This document shows positions 35,308 to 43,181 of a stretch of DNA of 64,000 nt, piece by piece. Every line of letters begins with the position of its first letter. Position 1 is the stretch's first letter. The position numbers and the translations under genes were made by a program. The notes beneath the pieces were generated by a model. It was not told the DNA's origin, made no database searches, and saw nothing but the letters and a program-made list of their open reading frames with translations. The stretch is from assembly GCA_964550025.1 (NCBI GenBank), contig CAZJYI010000041.1, positions 1 through 64,000 on the forward strand, written 5' to 3'. Source of the DNA: CAZJYI01 sp964550025 (GTDB taxonomy: Bacteria; Verrucomicrobiota; Kiritimatiellia; UBA8416; CAYOBW01).

Positions 35308-36123
35308 CTATCCGTGGACATCTCCATCCGTGCCATCGGTGTGATCCGTGGTTGTCTCCTCCGTGGATGCGTACCTCTCGTTCTCGTACGCGACCCCCGC
35401 TTCTTCCAGCCGCGCGGTCAGGCTGGCCAGTCCCGCCTGTACTGCCGCTTCCAGGCCGGCCAGCCCGAGCGTGATCCGGGTCCCCGTTTCGGTGAACTGC
35501 GGTAAGCTGGAGAAGGATACATCGTTATGCTCCGCTACAAAAGCCTCCATTACGTCCACGAGGTCGGCCTCCTTCACGCCGTGCAGAACGAGCGTGGCCG
35601 TGCCGCGCCTGCCCGGAGCAAGATAATGCTGCTCGAGCACCCACTGCATCATCGGCTGCGCCATTTCCGGGAAGCCCGGCAGGAAATACCCGTTGCGGAT
35701 ATGAAAGCCGGGAACGCGGTTGACCGGGTTGGGGACGAGCGAAGCCCCGCGCGGGAACTCCACCATCCGCAGCCGCGCCGGCGTGGCGTTGCCGCCGAAA
35801 CACTCTTTCAGAATGGCAACGCCTTCCGGGTGGTGCTCGAGCTCGACCCCCGCGGCGCGGGCCGTGCACCCGCGTGTCAGGTCATCCGGGGTCGACCCGA
35901 TTCCGCCGCAGCAGAAGAACGGCTCGGACCGCGCCATGGCCCAGCGGAGCTGGTTCTCGATCACGGCGACATCGTCCGGCAGGAAGAGCGAATACGCGAG
36001 CCCCAGGTCCGACTGCTTCAGGAGGTCGCGCGCGAACGCGAAGTGAGCATCCTCCCGGCGCCCGTCCAGGATCTCGTTGCCGATGACGATCAGTCCGAAG
36101 GAATCTATGATCCGTTTATCCAT
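35308..36123 (-). CDS. CinA-type molybdopterin-binding-fold protein
   Basis: 271 aa from ATG 36123. It matches the N-terminal (MoaB/MogA-like) half of CinA: FGLIVIGNEILDGRREDAH, FFCCGGIGSTPDDLTRG, VPGFHIRNGYFLPGFPEMAQPM, then a ~70-residue C-terminal part (ETGTRITLGLAGLEA). The C-terminal PncC amidase domain of full CinA is missing, so an ADP-ribose or pyrophosphatase-like role is the best family-based guess. The last ~12 residues (DHTDGTDGDVHG) are encoded by a repeat found in many PVC genomes and are unlikely to be part of the fold. Confidence 0.8.
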   Translation of the reverse strand: MDKRIIDSFGLIVIGNEILDGRREDAHFAFARDLLKQSDLGLAYSLFLPDDVAVIENQLRWAMARSEPFFCCGGIGSTPDDLTRGCTARAAGVELEHHPEGVAILKECFGGNATPARLRMVEFPRGASLVPNPVNRVPGFHIRNGYFLPGFPEMAQPMMQWVLEQHYLAPGRRGTATLVLHGVKEADLVDVMEAFVAEHNDVSFSSLPQFTETGTRITLGLAGLEAAVQAGLASLTARLEEAGVAYENERYASTEETTTDHTDGTDGDVHG

Positions 36124-36170
36124 GGCCCTACCGTGTTGCGTTCGGCTGGGACGAGGTGCGCGCGTCCCCG

Positions 36171-36306
36171 GTAGGACGGTGCTCCTGCGCCGTCCTTGCG
36201 GCAGAACGGAGAGGCAGGAGAGAAAAAAGCGCGGTACACTGTTCCATTCTTTCGCCTCACTTGCCCCTTGTACCGCCTCCATGGACGGCGCGGAGCACCG
36301 TCCTAC
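36171..36306. repeat. Long inverted repeat (GTAGGACGGTGCTCC arms)
   Basis: Arms 36171-36195 and 36283-36306 match over ~24 bases with one inserted base; the first 15 bases are perfect. The right arm covers the stop codon of the LamG gene, and the left arm lies upstream of the CinA-like start. Confidence 0.65.
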
Positions 36307-37595
36307 TTCTCGCGACCACGCCGATACAATGCCTGCACCTCTTCGTCGGAAAGCGCGCGGTCCCAGATCATGACATCATCGAGAGACCCATGGAAGTCGA
36401 CCCACGCATCTACGTGTTTGCGGGAGAGGTTCCGCCCGAGATAGAGAGGACCTCCGGAGTTGCCAATGGTCTTTCCGTCCGTGCTACAGCGCGCGTTCAA
36501 TCTGCCGTCCACGTACAGACGCACTTCGTCTCTGTCCATCGTGCCGGCAACATGGTGCCACTGCCCAACTGTCAGAGGGGTCGTGGCGTGGAGGATGTCC
36601 GCGCGGAAGCACTCAAAGCGTGGGAACAGTTCTCGTCCCACGTTCAAGGCTTTGTCCTCGAACCCCGATAGCCACTTGGAGATGAACTGCGCCGTCTTTG
36701 TGGGTGGGCGGGACACGTTGGCCCACACCGCCATCGTGATCTCATCCTTGAATCCCAGCGACTTGTCATGGGGTACCTTGACGCACGCAAAGGGCCGGTC
36801 GAACACACAGACGCCTTCCCTGATCTCCACCTCTTCTCCCTCGCCATGGTTGCGCTGCTTGCTCAGGTCCGTGATCTTGCCGTCGTCGCTCGCGCTGAAA
36901 TCATAGTGCAGCACGAGGCGCTTCTTGAGAGCTGCCGCCAGTTTGCGTTCCGCGCCAAGTTCACTCGGACTCAGCTTCGCCGGAGTCGGTTCTCGCTCGC
37001 GAGGAACGGGCTTTGGATCTGGCTTCGCGGCATTGGGGATCTCGGTAGCTACAAGCGCCGCGATCAGGTCAATGCGTTTGATCTCACCGTCCACGACCTG
37101 TGCTTCTTCCAGCTTGTCTTGTATGACCAGCTGCTTCCTCAGTGCCGTCAGATGCTTCGCGTAGTTGACTGACAGAGTCTTGATTTGCGTCGCACGTCTG
37201 ACCTTGGCGTTCGCAACTGCCCGGCGATAGGAGACGCGCGCGTCCGCCACTGATGTGAGGACGCCCGAGGAGTCTTCGTCCGGGACCTTCTTCTCTGTCT
37301 GGAGTCTTTCCTTTTCCTCGCGGACCGCCAGCAGGCCTTTCAGGTCACCGCTCTTCTTGCAGCGGCTCTCAGTGCTGACGAGCGCCTTCCCGTACTCCGC
37401 CAATGCCGCCTCCAGCCGCCGACCGAAGTCCGTCTCTATCTTCTCCGTCTGTTGTTCATAGATCTTCTTCAACTGCGGCAAGGAGCTCTCGGCGCAAGCA
37501 GCCATCCGTGAAAGCGCAAGAGCAAGAAGAAGCGTGGATATGGCAATCCGGAATATCGAACGGAGTCCGGGGGGCCGCATTCGTATCTTCGACAT
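36303..37595 (-). CDS. Exported coiled-coil / LamG-domain protein
   Basis: 430 aa from ATG 37595 with GGAG ten bases upstream. After a signal peptide (IAISTLLLALALSRMAACA) a long charged coiled coil (~36-190) follows, rich in Glu, Lys and Arg. The C-terminal ~190 residues are a concanavalin/LamG jelly-roll: LVLHYDFSASDDGKITDLSKQ, WHHVAGTMDRDEVRLYVDG, GPLYLGRN and SLDDVMIWDRALSDEEVQALY, the usual LamG ending. It would bind glycans or proteins in the envelope or outside. The C-type lectin gene lies 23 bases upstream on the same strand, suggesting co-expression of two carbohydrate-binding proteins. Confidence 0.85.
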   Translation of the reverse strand: MSKIRMRPPGLRSIFRIAISTLLLALALSRMAACAESSLPQLKKIYEQQTEKIETDFGRRLEAALAEYGKALVSTESRCKKSGDLKGLLAVREEKERLQTEKKVPDEDSSGVLTSVADARVSYRRAVANAKVRRATQIKTLSVNYAKHLTALRKQLVIQDKLEEAQVVDGEIKRIDLIAALVATEIPNAAKPDPKPVPREREPTPAKLSPSELGAERKLAAALKKRLVLHYDFSASDDGKITDLSKQRNHGEGEEVEIREGVCVFDRPFACVKVPHDKSLGFKDEITMAVWANVSRPPTKTAQFISKWLSGFEDKALNVGRELFPRFECFRADILHATTPLTVGQWHHVAGTMDRDEVRLYVDGRLNARCSTDGKTIGNSGGPLYLGRNLSRKHVDAWVDFHGSLDDVMIWDRALSDEEVQALYRRGREK

Positions 37596-37618
37596 CGTGC
37601 AGTATCTCCTTGCTGTGG

Positions 37619-38410
37619 CTACGGCTTCACTCTGCGCAGCCGGAAGTACATCGGTCGGACGGGATTCGTCACGACGACACTGACCTCGCCCACGTTGGGG
37701 TTGGTCGTCTCCGAGTAGCCGAACAGCGTGAAGGGTCTCGACGGGTCCGTGGTGCCTTCCAGCAGGTAGTTGGATGCCGAGGCCGGCCACGCCAGTCGTA
37801 TTGTGCTGCAGTGGTTGGTCACGGTCAGCGCGGGGCTGACAAAGACGGTTTTCGGTTCGGCGGCGTCTTTCGCTGCGGCCTTTTCCGGCGGTATGATCTC
37901 CACCACGCCGCATATGGGCAGCCCGATAGGGTCCACATCGCGCTCATGCCAGTCGTTCCATCTCCCTTGCTGGTTGTGGCCCGGGTAGTAGACGGCAACG
38001 AAATCCTCCCCCCTCAGTGCGTTGTTGGGTTCGTTCGTTGCCCAGCAGGTAAAGGACACGGATTCGCCGCTGCTCCAACTGAAATGGAACTTCTTCTCGA
38101 TATCACTCAAGCCGATCCACAGGAGGCGTTGCCGGTCGTCATACTTGCCGAACGTCTCGAAGACCCAGTCCTGTTCCGCCTGGTTGCGGATCGTTGCCAG
38201 GTGGCCGCCGAGGGCAACCGCCTCGGCCTCGGATTCCCGCCAGGTTGCCGCTTCCAGGAGCAGGTAGGTGTGGCCGTTGGCGGGATTGACAATGCGGGGG
38301 CTTACGGGGCGTGCCCAGGCGCAGGCGGCAACCGATAGACATGTTGACACCGCCATGGTTGCCAAAGCTGTTTTGCGAAATCTGAGGGAATGTGACTGCT
38401 CTTCTAGCAT
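37619..38410 (-). CDS. Exported C-type lectin-domain protein
   Basis: 263 aa with an N-terminal signal-like segment (TALATMAVSTCLSVAACAWA). The C-type lectin domain (~45-180) is well preserved: GGHLATIRNQAEQDWVF, LLWIGLSD, WSSGESVSFTCWATNEPNN, GRWNDWHERD and PICGVVEI. EPN in place of the usual EPNN mannose-type context and WND are the calcium/sugar contacts known in the family. The last ~75 residues are the C-terminal module (IRLAWPASASNYLLEGTTD ... MYFRLRRV) shared with other proteins here. Likely a secreted or surface-held sugar-binding protein. Confidence 0.85.
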   Translation of the reverse strand: MLEEQSHSLRFRKTALATMAVSTCLSVAACAWARPVSPRIVNPANGHTYLLLEAATWRESEAEAVALGGHLATIRNQAEQDWVFETFGKYDDRQRLLWIGLSDIEKKFHFSWSSGESVSFTCWATNEPNNALRGEDFVAVYYPGHNQQGRWNDWHERDVDPIGLPICGVVEIIPPEKAAAKDAAEPKTVFVSPALTVTNHCSTIRLAWPASASNYLLEGTTDPSRPFTLFGYSETTNPNVGEVSVVVTNPVRPMYFRLRRVKP

Positions 38411-38760
38411 CCGATCTTACCTTTCTGCCGCCATTCCCCCGAAGCGGTCACCGTGAAGCGCGCCTTTTGCGCCCAAACTGTGAATCAGGCCGAATTCTGT
38501 CAGAGCCGGTCTCAGAACACAAGACGGATTCCGGTGCAGACGCTTTTCGCGATGGATTTCGCCATGCAAATCGGGCTAAGCTGGCTGACGTTGCGGAAAG
38601 CCAGTATCGGGCTTCCCTCTGACGCCCGTTTTCTCGTCGGTTTCAGCCCGCTTCCGTCCGCCGCGGGCGGAAGGCTACTTGGGAACGCCGCAAGCCGCTT
38701 TCCGTAACAGGTACGAGCTACTTGTCCACTCGCGAGAAGCCGGCCGAAAAGGGACATCGT

Positions 38761-40986
38761 ATGGCACGCAACTGGAAGCAGCGGAAGAAAGAGGCGCACA
38801 AGCCCAAACCGGCGCCGCCCCCTCCCGATACCGAGGCAGAATCGCTCATCGGCGTCGTCGACACCGTGGTCTTCCACTCTGAGGAAACGCTCTACACCGT
38901 CTGCCGGGTCAAGATCCAGGGGCAGCGGGACACGGCAACGGTCGTCGGCAACTGCGCGGCGGTGTGGGTGGGCGAAACGCTGCGCGCCACGGGCGAATGG
39001 ACACGCCATCCGCAGCACGGTTTCCAGTTCCGGGCCGACTCGATCGTGTGCGTCCCGCCCACGTCCTCGCGCGGCATCGAACGCTACCTCGCCAGCGGGA
39101 TGATTCGCGGTATCGGCAAAGAGCTGGCGCGGAGACTTGTGAAGAAGTTCGGTGAGCAGGCGCTGCACATTATCGAGAAGGAATCCCGCCGCCTGGAGGA
39201 AGTCGAGGGCATCGGCCCGACGCGGCGGCGTATGATCAAGGAGTCCTGGGCCGAAAACCAGGGCGTGCGCGACATCATGATCTTCCTGCAGGGCCACGGC
39301 ATCGGGGCCGGCCAGGCGGCGCGCATCTACCGGCGCTATGGCGACCAGTCGGTGGCGCTGATCAAGCAGGACCCCTACCGGCTCTGCCGCGAGGTGTGGG
39401 GTGTCGGTTTCAAGACGGCCGACGGCCTGGCCATGAACATGGGTATCCCGCCACGGTCCGAGGTCCGCGCCCGCGCGGGCATTATCTACGTGCTGGAAAC
39501 CATGACCGACGAGGGGCACTGCTACTGCCCGATTGCAGACCTTCTTCTCAAGGCGGAAGACCTCCTCGACATACCGGTCGAAACGCTCACCGCCGCGCTG
39601 ACCGTCGAGGTCCACGAACGCCGCCTGACGAAGGAGAATGACCGCGTCTATCTTTCGTACCTCTACAAGGCCGAATGCGAGGCGGCGGAGAAGCTGCGGC
39701 AGTTGATGCGCACCAGGTCGGCGTTCAAGCCCATCATCGTCGAGAAGGCCGTTCCGTGGGCGTCGCGGCGCATGAAGCTGGACTTTGCCCCCCGGCAGCG
39801 CGAGGCGCTCGAGATGGCGTTGCGGGAGAAGGTGGCGATCATGACGGGCGGACCCGGCGTCGGCAAGACGACGATCATCCGCGCCCTGGTGGAGGTGTTT
39901 TCGGCGCGTGGGCTGGGCGTGTGCCTGGCCGCGCCCACGGGCCGGGCCGCCAAGCGCATGGAAGAAGCCACCCACCGCCCCGCGAAAACCATCCACCGCC
40001 TGCTCAAGTACCAGCCCCAGACGGGGCAGTTCGAACATGATGCCGACAACCCGCTCGACGGCCACGTCTTCATCCTGGACGAGGTGTCCATGATCGATAT
40101 CCGGCTGATGCGCGATTTCCTCATCGCGTTGCCCAATCAGAGCTGCCTGGTCCTGGTCGGCGACATCGACCAGCTACCCAGCGTGGGACCGGGCAACGTG
40201 CTGCGCGACCTGATCCACTCCGACCGCGTGCCCTGCACCAAGCTGGATACGATATTCCGGCAGGAAAGCGGCGGGTGGATTATCCGCAATGCGCACCGGG
40301 TCAACGAAGGGGAATGGCTCGAAACCCCCTCGCCCGCGTCGGGCACGATGTCGGATTTCTACTTCATAGAAAAGCAGGAACCGGAGACGGTGATCAACGC
40401 GATGCTCAGCCTCGTCACCGAGCGCATTCCGCGCCGCTTCGGTTTCGACCCCATGAACGACGTGCAGGTGTTGACCCCCATGCGCCGCAACCAGCTCGGG
40501 GCGGAAAACCTGAACGCCGTGTTGCAGGACCACCTGAACCCGTCGGGTGAGGCCGTGGAGCGCTACGGACGAAAGTACCGTCGGCGCGACCGCGTGATGC
40601 AGATCCGCAACAACTACGACAAGGACGTGTTCAACGGCGACATCGGCCACATCGCGCGGGTGGACAAGGAAGAGGCCCGCGTCCTGGTGGATTTCGACGG
40701 ACGCAAGATCGGGTACGACGTGACGGAGCTGGACGAGCTGGTGCACGCCTACGCCTGCACCATCCACAAGTCGCAGGGCAGCGAGTACCCCGCCGTCGTG
40801 ATCCTGATGACGACGCAGCACTTCAAACTGCTGCAGCGCAACCTGCTCTACACGGCCATCACGCGCGGCAAAAAGCTCGTATGCCTGGTCGGCTCCCGCA
40901 AAGCGCTCTTCATTGCCATCAAGAACAACGAAATCCGCCTGCGCCGTACCGGGTTGAGAGAGCGGATCGTGGCGGGGATCGGGTGA
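38761..40986 (+). CDS. recD2: RecD2-type ATP-dependent DNA helicase
   Basis: 741 aa from ATG 38761, chosen because AAAGGG lies seven bases upstream. An OB-like N-terminus, a helix-hairpin-helix segment (GIGPTRRRMIKESW) and a superfamily 1 helicase core follow: Walker A GGPGVGKTT, AAPTGRAAKRM, Walker B DEVSMID, GDIDQLPSVGPGNVLRDL, and the TIHKSQGSEYP and LLYTAITRGKK motifs near the end. The length and absence of RecB/RecC partners fit RecD2, a 5'-3' helicase acting in DNA repair. It converges on the dCMP deaminase gene across a bidirectional terminator. Confidence 0.95.
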   Translation: MARNWKQRKKEAHKPKPAPPPPDTEAESLIGVVDTVVFHSEETLYTVCRVKIQGQRDTATVVGNCAAVWVGETLRATGEWTRHPQHGFQFRADSIVCVPPTSSRGIERYLASGMIRGIGKELARRLVKKFGEQALHIIEKESRRLEEVEGIGPTRRRMIKESWAENQGVRDIMIFLQGHGIGAGQAARIYRRYGDQSVALIKQDPYRLCREVWGVGFKTADGLAMNMGIPPRSEVRARAGIIYVLETMTDEGHCYCPIADLLLKAEDLLDIPVETLTAALTVEVHERRLTKENDRVYLSYLYKAECEAAEKLRQLMRTRSAFKPIIVEKAVPWASRRMKLDFAPRQREALEMALREKVAIMTGGPGVGKTTIIRALVEVFSARGLGVCLAAPTGRAAKRMEEATHRPAKTIHRLLKYQPQTGQFEHDADNPLDGHVFILDEVSMIDIRLMRDFLIALPNQSCLVLVGDIDQLPSVGPGNVLRDLIHSDRVPCTKLDTIFRQESGGWIIRNAHRVNEGEWLETPSPASGTMSDFYFIEKQEPETVINAMLSLVTERIPRRFGFDPMNDVQVLTPMRRNQLGAENLNAVLQDHLNPSGEAVERYGRKYRRRDRVMQIRNNYDKDVFNGDIGHIARVDKEEARVLVDFDGRKIGYDVTELDELVHAYACTIHKSQGSEYPAVVILMTTQHFKLLQRNLLYTAITRGKKLVCLVGSRKALFIAIKNNEIRLRRTGLRERIVAGIG

Positions 40987-41331
40987 GAGGAGCGCGCGAC
41001 GAGTATCGGCGTAGATCGTGGAAAGACCACGGGCGGGGAAAGGGCGGTTGCCGGGAAGGGCTGAAAGCCCGGAACAAGCCAGCCCAGGGCGGTGAGCCCT
41101 GGGGATCGAGGGTGAAAAAGAACGATCTGAGGGCTGAAAGCCCGACACAATTCCCCGCGTGGCAGGATCTGTGTCGGGCTTTCAGCCCTCGGTTCTTTTT
41201 GCTGTCCGCGGTGACCCCAGCCCTGCCGGGCTGGGCTGGCCTCTGTCGGGCCGTTGGCCCTCGGGGAAGCTGCTTCTCGGGCAAGGGCTGGCCTCTGTCG
41301 GGACGTTGGCTCTCGGGGACGCTGTGCATGC
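40987..41331. other. Intergenic region with terminator and direct repeats
   Basis: Between the convergent recD2 and dCMP deaminase genes. It carries the terminator at 41115-41200, small GC-rich hairpins (for example AGGGC/GCCCT near 41089-41105 and CCAGCCC/GGGCTGG near 41218-41236), and a 40-base direct repeat (41233-41272 and 41285-41324, about four mismatches, period 52). No coding region is supported. Confidence 0.6.
41115..41200. terminator. Bidirectional rho-independent terminator
   Basis: A perfect 21-bp stem (41129-41149 with 41170-41190, 20-base loop) is flanked on both sides by complementary A5GAAC and GTTCT5 tracts at 41115-41123 and 41192-41200. Read in either direction the stem is followed by a T-run, matching the convergent gene pair on either side. 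Confidence 0.75.
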
Positions 41332-41796
41332 CTAACCCACCAGTCTCCGGCAGCGGACGCCGGCTTCGGCGAAGAGGGCGCGGGTCTGCTCGGTGAAGCA
41401 GTATTCCTCGTCGTAGATGACTTCCTTGATGCCGGAGTTGACGATCATCTTGGCGCACATCAGGCAGGGGCTCAGCGTGCAGTAGAGCGATGCCTCGCGC
41501 ACGGCGATCCCGTGATAGGCGGCCTGGGTGATGGCATTCTCTTCGGCGTGTGAGCAAATGCACTCGCCCAGGCCTTCGCCGGACGGGGTGTCCCCCGCGC
41601 ACCGTTCGCAGCCGCCCTCGAAACAGTTCTGCACCCCGCGCGGTGTGCCGTTGTAGCCCGTGGAGATGACGCGATGGTCCTTGACGACGATCGCGGCCAC
41701 TTTGCGCCGCACGCAGTTACCCCGCGACTTCACCACGTGGGCGATGTTCATGAAGTAGGTGTCCCAATCCGGCCGTTCGAAGCGTTCGTTGCTCAT
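41332..41796 (-). CDS. dCMP deaminase (ComE operon protein 2-like)
   Basis: 154 aa from ATG 41796. The cytidine/deoxycytidylate deaminase zinc site is intact: HAEEN with a proton-shuttling Glu, and TLSPCLMCAKMIV with the two ligand Cys. The dCMP-deaminase N-terminus (RPDWDTYFMNIA) and RVISTGYNGTPRG also match, and the long Cys-bearing insert (CFEGGCERC) is typical of ComEB-like enzymes. It converts dCMP to dUMP for thymidylate synthesis. The stop lies just after the terminator shared with recD2. Confidence 0.95.
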   Translation of the reverse strand: MSNERFERPDWDTYFMNIAHVVKSRGNCVRRKVAAIVVKDHRVISTGYNGTPRGVQNCFEGGCERCAGDTPSGEGLGECICSHAEENAITQAAYHGIAVREASLYCTLSPCLMCAKMIVNSGIKEVIYDEEYCFTEQTRALFAEAGVRCRRLVG

Positions 41797-41901
41797 TGAA
41801 ACAGTATGTCCGCAAGCGGCGTGAGTGGCAAGTGGCGAGTGGCCCGTCTTCGCCTGACGGCTACGTCGCGGCAGTAGCGCTCCGCTCCGGCGGGGTGACA
41901 A

Positions 41902-41953
41902 GTAGCGCCGGCTTTCAGCCGGTGACAAGTGAGGCCGGCTTTCCAGCCGGCCT
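41902..41953. repeat. CCGGCTTTCAGCCGG-family palindromes
   Basis: 41902-41924 is identical to the 23-base right arm at 13448-13470. A related palindrome (AGGCCGGCTTTCCAGCCGGCCT, with a one-base difference in the core) follows at 41932-41953. It lies between the divergent dCMP deaminase and isochorismatase-like genes. Confidence 0.7.
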
Positions 41954-42056
41954 GGCGGGGGCGATCCGTTCGAACGCGCAGGAAGGCGTTGTTTCAACCA
42001 GCGCCCCAACCTATACTTGCCATTCCACCGACAACAACCGCATTGGAGGAACGACC

Positions 42057-42599
42057 ATGATGCTGACCCCTGAGAACACGACGCTCGTCCTCGTGGACGT
42101 GCAGGAGAAGCTGTTCGCATTGATGCACGAGAAGGATCGCTTACTGGACCGGCTGGAACGCTTGCTGAAGGGCGCGATCGCTCTGAACGTCCCGATTGTG
42201 TGGGTCGAGCAGATCCCCGAGAAGATGGGCCCGACGATCACGCCGCTAGGCGAGCTGCTGGGCGAGCGATCTCCCATTTGCAAGACGAGCTTCAGCGCCT
42301 GGGGTGCGGAGCGGTTCGTTCGCAGCATCGTCGAGATCGGTCACGAGCACGTGTTGCTGGCCGGCATCGAGAGCCACGTGTGTGTCTACCAGACGGCCGT
42401 GGACCTCCTGGAAGAACACCGCGAAGTCCATGTCGTTGCCGACGCCGTTTCCTCGCGCACGGCAAGCGACTGCCGTATCGGCCTGCACAGGATCGAGTCC
42501 GCCGGCGGCTGCCTGACCAGCGTGGAAATGGCGCTGTTCGAGTTGATGCGGACATCCACCCACGAGGCGTTCCGGAACGTACTCAGAATCGTGAAGTAG
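42057..42599 (+). CDS. Isochorismatase-family cysteine hydrolase
   Basis: 180 aa from ATG 42057 with GGAGGA seven bases upstream. The isochorismatase-like fold is recognised by TTLVLVDVQEKLF (catalytic Asp), NVPIVWVEQIPEKMGPT, and LLAGIESHVCVYQTAVDLLEE, where the Cys is the nucleophile. This wording is that of the YcaC-like group with uncharacterised substrates rather than true isochorismatase. It stands alone, with no siderophore or nicotinamide genes nearby. Confidence 0.9.
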   Translation: MMLTPENTTLVLVDVQEKLFALMHEKDRLLDRLERLLKGAIALNVPIVWVEQIPEKMGPTITPLGELLGERSPICKTSFSAWGAERFVRSIVEIGHEHVLLAGIESHVCVYQTAVDLLEEHREVHVVADAVSSRTASDCRIGLHRIESAGGCLTSVEMALFELMRTSTHEAFRNVLRIVK

Positions 42600-42626
42600 G
42601 CCGAGAGTACGCTCGTCGCTACTGGA

Positions 42627-42896
42627 TCAGTGCGTGCAAAGCTCTCTGCGCAGCAACTCGTTGGCAAGCTCTGACGCGGCAACGTGTTCTACAGTGGCGC
42701 GTCGGCGAAGAGCTTGGACGACTTGCTCATCGACCTCGATTTCGAAGTGCCGCCCCACCAATCGCACATCTGCGTCAACAGGTTCCATCTGATCCAGGTA
42801 CTCCGTCGAGTCGTGGGTGTCCCAGAATCGCCCGGCCTCTTCCGCCGAAGGAAACTCCTCAGGGATCTGATCTCTCTCATCTCCTGTGCTGGTCAT
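42627..42896 (-). CDS. CopG-type antitoxin (BrnA-like), apparently without toxin
   Basis: 89 aa from ATG 42896. It matches the type II CopG_antitoxin group: EEFPSAEEAGRFWDTHDSTEYL, VDADVRLVGRHFEIEVDEQVVQALRRRA, LANELLRREL. In the usual BrnT/BrnA order a small toxin gene precedes the antitoxin, but the 285 bases upstream hold only CCGAAAT repeats. It is therefore an orphan or a remnant of a broken pair. It converges on the isochorismatase-like gene. Confidence 0.75.
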   Translation of the reverse strand: MTSTGDERDQIPEEFPSAEEAGRFWDTHDSTEYLDQMEPVDADVRLVGRHFEIEVDEQVVQALRRRATVEHVAASELANELLRRELCTH

Positions 42897-42988
42897 AGTA
42901 CTGTCTCTCGGTTCGCAGATCCCGCTCCACATCCTACACAACTGAGAGAAATGGTCAACCCAGCAACGGGGAAGCCGTAGCCCGTCAG

Positions 42989-43150
42989 ACCCGAATTTCG
43001 AAACTCAAAACTCAATACAGTACCGAATCCCGAAAGGGGGAAATGACACAGCCCCCGGGTCAGAATGCGAGCGACTCTTCCCCGTTTTGAGCATCGGAGC
43101 CTTTGAGTTTCGGATTTGTTTCGAGTTTCGAGATTCGGATTTCGGGCTTG
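42989..43150. repeat. Inverted pair of CCGAAAT-type tracts
   Basis: A tract at 42989-43045 and its reverse-complement relative at 43100-43150 face each other across ~55 bases. The arms share CGAAACTC / GAGTTTCG and CCGAATC / GATTCGG words. The pair sits between the orphan antitoxin and rdgC, and matches the tracts at 33211 and 33571. Confidence 0.6.
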
Positions 43151-43181
43151 TGTCCGGATACCCTCCCGAGCTGTGTCCACA

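Noticed and set aside
42057..42599. Isochorismatase for siderophore synthesis
   Set aside because: No other siderophore or isochorismate genes lie nearby and the motifs fit the YcaC-like group better.
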